Origin: Bugulina stolonifera
Lineage: Eukaryota; Bryozoa; Gymnolaemata; Cheilostomatida; Bugulidae
DNA: 64,000 nucleotides
Assembly (NCBI GenBank): GCA_935421135.1
Contig: OW285187.1
Coordinates: forward strand, 1-64,000
Direction of reading: 5' to 3'
The notes beneath the pieces were generated by a model, which was not told the DNA's origin, made no database searches, and saw nothing but the letters and a program-made list of their open reading frames with translations. A program made the position numbers and the translations under genes. Below are positions 56,801 through 62,800 of this stretch, one piece after another (the stretch's first letter is position 1; each line of letters opens with the position of its first letter).

Positions 56801-59800
56801 GAAAAATCTTTCAGTTGATTCGGTAGTCGACTGCATTCAACTAAATAGACCCATGCTTGAGCTTTGACACAATTCCTATTGGCCACACAATATGTTGTCT
56901 AGCAGCGGACTGAGTCATTTCTGCTGAAAGCGTCCAATTAGAAACTGTTTGTGTTCCTGTGAGGATCCCAGTGTGAATAGGAGGCCTTTAGACCCGCTAG
57001 TCAGCTGTAAATCTACCCAGTGTAATAGACCTTTAGACCCGCTAGTCAGCTGTAAATCTACTCAGTGTGAATAGACCTTTAGACCCGCTAGTCAGCTGTA
57101 AATCTACCCAGTGTGAATAGACCTTTAGACCCGCTAGTCAGCTGTAAATCTACCCAGGAATAATGATGAGGTCGAGGACGTATATGTTGACTTGAAACAA
57201 CTCACCAGTGAAGTGGGACATTTTGGTGAGAATAGTTTATCGTTGTTTTAGTTGGAGTGGAGAATTGAATGGCTCTCTGTATCATCTGGGGGAAATATGC
57301 ACTCCCTCGGTACATGATACTGCGCTGTGGGCTCTAGTTTATTACAAGTCTGCAATGTACGATCAGTCGTTTCAGAGTAAGTGTTAATTACCTGGTATAG
57401 AATACAGTCGACTCCTGACACCCGTATACACCTACCTGATGTTTGTGTACATATTGTCTAGAGCACAGGATACATGTACACTGTATATATTATATACATT
57501 GTATGTTCAATATATAGAGTAGAGTATGTTTGTGTACAGAATACAGTGAACTCCTGAAACTCATTGCTGATGAAGAGATAAAGAGCCACGTCTACGCAGC
57601 TCTAGGAATGGTGTCTGTAAAACGTGACGATGCAGATTCAGCCAAGACATTCTTCTTTCAGTGGTGTGTGCATTCTACTTTATAATATAATTACTGTATT
57701 ATAGTAAACTCAAAGTACAGCACTGGTACTATCACAGGCAGAACTGTCTAAGTGAGAACACTTACTTATAGTTGTCAAAGTGAGAACACTTGCTTATAGT
57801 TGTCAAAGTGAGAACACTTGCTTATAGTTGTCAAAGTGAGGACACTTGCTTATAGTAGTCAAAGTGAGAACACTTGCTTATTATAGTTGTCAAAGTGAGA
57901 ACACTTGCTTATAGTAGTCAAAGTGAGGACACTTGCTTCTAGTTGTCAAAGTGAGAACACTTGCTTATAGTAGTCAAAGTGAGGACACTTGCTTATAGTT
58001 GTCAAAGTGAGGGCACTTGCTTATAGTTGTCTCGTCTCCCAAACAGTTCAATGCCAACAACACAAAATTATTATTAATGTAGTCAACCAATGGCATGTTG
58101 AAGAGGAGTTCATGGTTGGTATTACATACAATATTATACAATACAATGTTATACAATACAATATTTATTATACGATACAATATTATAGTACATTATACAA
58201 TACAATATTAAACATTATACAATACGATACAATATTATAGTACATTATTATACGATACAATATTAAACATTATACAATACGATACAATATTATAGTACTT
58301 AATTTGATCCTAAATTCAACCAAAAAGCAGTGATAATGTGTTATTTTATTGACAGCTATCAGTGCGCAGCACCTTCTGTATATGGCCTCGCTGCCCTCTG
58401 CTCCTTTGCCCTCCTTACTGGGGAGGGGCAGCTGGCTGTTGCCGCCCTTACCGAGCTCCTCAACTGTGCCGATAGTGACAATGCCCTCAGGCTAAAGTCT
58501 ACATTCAGTAGCTACATGCACGTACTCAGGGTAGGTATAGTATTACATGTGCAGACAAATGGTAGGTATGGTATTACATGTGCACACTCAAGGTGGGTTT
58601 AGTATTACATGTTCACACCCAAGGTAGGTTTAGTATTACATGTGTACACTCATGGTAGGTATTGTATTACATGCATGTGCTCAGGGTAGGTATAGTATTA
58701 CATGTGCATACTCATGGTAGGTATAGTATTACATGTACACACCCAAGGTAGGTATATTCTTACATGTGCGCACACAAGGTAGGTATAGTATTACATATAC
58801 ACACACATGGTAGGTATATTCTTACATATACACACAGATGATAGGTATAGTATTACATATACACACTCATGGTAGGTATAGTATTACATATACATACTCA
58901 TGGTAGGTATAGTATTACATGTACACACTCATGGCAGGTATAGTATTACATGTACACACTCATGGTAAGCATAATATTTTACATGTGCTCACTAAGGGCG
59001 ATATATATAGATATGTATGTTGTCTAATAATCGTGTTGAACTATCTACATGTACATGTAGGGCGAGTTCCATTCTGCCAGAAACGAGCTGTTAAAGAGTA
59101 TCCGTTGCTACCCCCTCGACCAGCAGTTACACAACCAGCTGTTAGTTCTCAGTCTAACCCATCTACCAGACTGTAGAGAGTCTGTCCTCAGGCTATCTCA
59201 CTCCATGAGCTCTATACAAGACCTGATTGGTGCAGCTCAGCTGTCTGCCGGTCATCTGCTGAGTGCGTTGCGACATGCCCAGAAGTCAGCCCACATGTAC
59301 CCAGGTAATACTACTTGTATATGCTCTGGTAGTACTATTCATATGTACTCAGGTAGTACTATTCATATGTACCCAGGTAGTACTATTCATATGTACCCAG
59401 GTACACATATCATATCATATTCATATATCGTTCTCTCACTACAGGCAAACATTCTAACTGGCTCCTGCTGATGTGTACAGTATATGCGGTTCTAAACTCC
59501 CATGACATGACTAGTCATGTGACTGATGACATCACTAGTCATGTGGCCGATGAAACTGTATCTACTCTCCTGGGGTATAATATGGGAAATGAACAAAACC
59601 TGAAAGAGTCACTCTTACAGTGGATGAGGGATTGGTTGGCCCACAGGTAAAACAGTATAACACTAGTGTAGCACAGTAGGCTATAATACTAGTAAATAGT
59701 ACAGTATAATACTAGTGTAGCACATTATAATATACTAGTCTAGCACAGTATAATACTAGTCTAGCACAGTATAATACTAGTCTAGCACAGTATAATACTC

Positions 59801-62800
59801 GTCTAGCACAGTATAATACTAGTGTAGCACAGTATAATATACTAGTGTAGCACAGTATAATACTAGTCTAGCACAGTATAATATACTAGTGTAGCACAGT
59901 ATAATATACTAGTCTAGCACAGTATAATACTAGTCTAGCACAGTATAATATACTAGTCTAGCACAGTATAATACTAGTGTAGCACAGTATAATATACTAG
60001 TGTAGCACAGTATAATACTAGTCTAGCACAGTATAATATACTAGTGTAGCACAGTATAATACTCGTCTAGTACAGTATAATACTAGTGTAGCACAGTATA
60101 ATATACTAGTGTAGCACAGTATAATATACTAGTCTAGCACAGTATAATACTAGTCTAGCACAGTATAATATACTAGTGTAGCACAGTATAATACTAGTGT
60201 AGCACAGTATAATATACTAGTGTAGCACAGTATAATATACTAGTCTAGCACAGCATAATACTAGTGTAGCACAGTATAATATACTAGTGTAGCACAGTAT
60301 AATATACTAGTCTAGCACAGCATAATATACTAGTCTAGCACAGTATAATAATACTAGTGTAGCACAGTATAATATACTAGTCTAGCACAGTATAATATAC
60401 TAGTGTAGCACAGTAAAATACTAGTCTAGCACAGTATAATATACTAGTGTAGCACAGTATAATATACTAGTCTAGCACAGTATAATACTAGTCTAGCACA
60501 GCATAATATACTAGTCTAGCACAGTATAATATACTAGTGTAGCACAGTATAATACTAGTCTAGCACAGTATAATATACTAGTGTAGCACAGTATAATACT
60601 AGTCTAGCACAGTATAATATACTAGTGTAGCACAGTATAATATACTAGTCTAGCACAGTATAGTACTAGTCTAGCACAGTATAATATACTAGTCTAGCAC
60701 AGTATAATACTAGTGTAGCACAGTATAATATACTAGTGTAGCACAGTATAATACTAGTCTAGCACAGTATAATATACTAGTGTAGCACAGTATAATACTC
60801 GTCTAGTACAGTATAATACTAGTGTAGCACAGTATAATATACTAGTGTAGCACAGTATAATATACTAGTCTAGCACAGTATAATACTAGTCTAGCACAGT
60901 ATAATACTCGTCTAGCACAGTATAATATACTCGTCTAGCACAGTATAATATACTAGTCTAGCACAGTATAATATACTCGTCTAGCACAGTATAATATACT
61001 AGTCTAGCACAGTATAATATACTAGTGTAGCACAGTAAAATACTAGTGTAGCACAGTATAATATACTAGTCTAGCACAGTATAATGCTAGCATAGCACAG
61101 TATAATACTAGTATAGGACAATGCAGGTACAGGCAGGCTAACTACGTTACTATCAGAGATTTATTCAATATGTAGGTACTAGGTAGGGAGACAAATCAAG
61201 TAGTGAAGTGCTCCATAACATAAATACCGTCCAACAGTTGGTCAGTTATTGCCATTGGTCGATGGTTCAATGTTTGGTTAGGTAGGTGGTTAGAGGTGTG
61301 GTTAGGTGGGTGGTTGAGTAGGTGGTTAGGTGGGTGGTTAGGGGTGTGGTTAAGTAGGGGGTTAGGTAGGTGGTTAAGTAGGTGGTTAGGTGGGTGATTA
61401 GGTGTGCGGTTAAGTAGGTAGTTAGATGGGTGGTTAGATGGGTGGTTAAGTGGATGGTTAAGTGGGTGGTTAAGTGGGTGGTTAGGTGGGTGGTTGAGTA
61501 TGTGGTTAGGTGGGTGGTTAAGTGGGTGGTTTGGTGGGTGGTTTGGGGTGTGGTTTAGTGGGTGGTTAAGTAAGTGGTTAGGTGGGTGGTTAAGTGGGTG
61601 TGGTTAAGTAGGTGGTTAGGTAGGTGGTTAAGTGAGTGGTTAGGTGGGTGGTTAGGTGGGTGGTTAAGTGGGTGGTTAAGTAGGTGGTTAGGTGGGTGTG
61701 GTTAAGTAGGTGGTTAAGTGGGTGGTTAGGTGGGTGATGTTATTATGAACATACAGTATAGTTTTGTTGGTTTTAATTGGAAGCCCTATCTTAGCGTTAC
61801 TTAGTGCTGTACGGTGTTTCGGTGTCATTCAGTTCTTCAGTTTTGTTTTCTCTCAGTTCAAAAACCGCCAAAATTTAAAATGTGAACCGACACCAAATGC
61901 GGCGGTGCGGTTCTACTCGGTTTTAAAATTCAAACCGCGCCTGGCTTCTTAACGCACCCACTTTCGATAATGGCTGGCGTTGAAAACACGTGAATTCATG
62001 TTATGCTTCTTTCAATCCTTATAATTTGATGCCATCCTTGGAATTTATACTTAGCTGCAGCCATAGTATTATCACCCAGTGGTTATTTATTGTAGAATTT
62101 TCACTCCATTATAGCAGTTACGACTGCATATTAATATAAAAAATAAATATTTACTAATTGTTAACTATTAGACGAAATGAAAATGGCTGCCATTTCAGTG
62201 CTTCTTTTAATCCTTATAATTCGATGTCATCCTTGGAAAACAGACTTAGCTGCAGCCATCAATGTCACCCAGTAAGGGTTTACTGTAGTTTTCATTTGAT
62301 TCTAGTAGTCAAACTTGCATATTGTTATAAATAATTAATATTTAATTATTGCAAATTATTAAAAAAAATGAAAATGGCGGCCATTTCCGGTAATGACTGA
62401 AACTACGAACACGTGAATTTATGTTATGCATCTTTCAATCTTTATAATTCGATGTCATCCTTTGAATAAATAGGACTTAGCTACAGCCATTATTGTCACC
62501 CAGAGATGATTTATTTTAGTTTCACTGAATTCCAGTTGTTATGCTTCCACATTATTATAGATAATTGGCATTTAATAATTGCAATTTATTAGAGAAAATT
62601 AAAAATGGCCACCATTACAGCTTAAAAGCAGGGTGTGACAACTCCCAATATTGAGTATTTAATTTCCGGTTCGGTGTTTTTTCATGAATAAAAAAAACTG
62701 AATTAAACCGAGGGTGAGAAGACAACTTCGGTTTCATTCAGTTTTTTAGAAAAGTCAGCAAAAAAACTGAATGCACATGCAAATCAAAACCGCCCAGCAC

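Noticed and set aside
57158..57225. Possible exon encoding NNDEVEDVYVDLKQLTSEVG
   Set aside because: It has fair splice signals, but including it breaks the frame to the next exon unless a 37-base intron with a poor acceptor is assumed. Skipping it joins exon 25 to 57252 in phase and gives RVLCWSGE, which matches the human protein.
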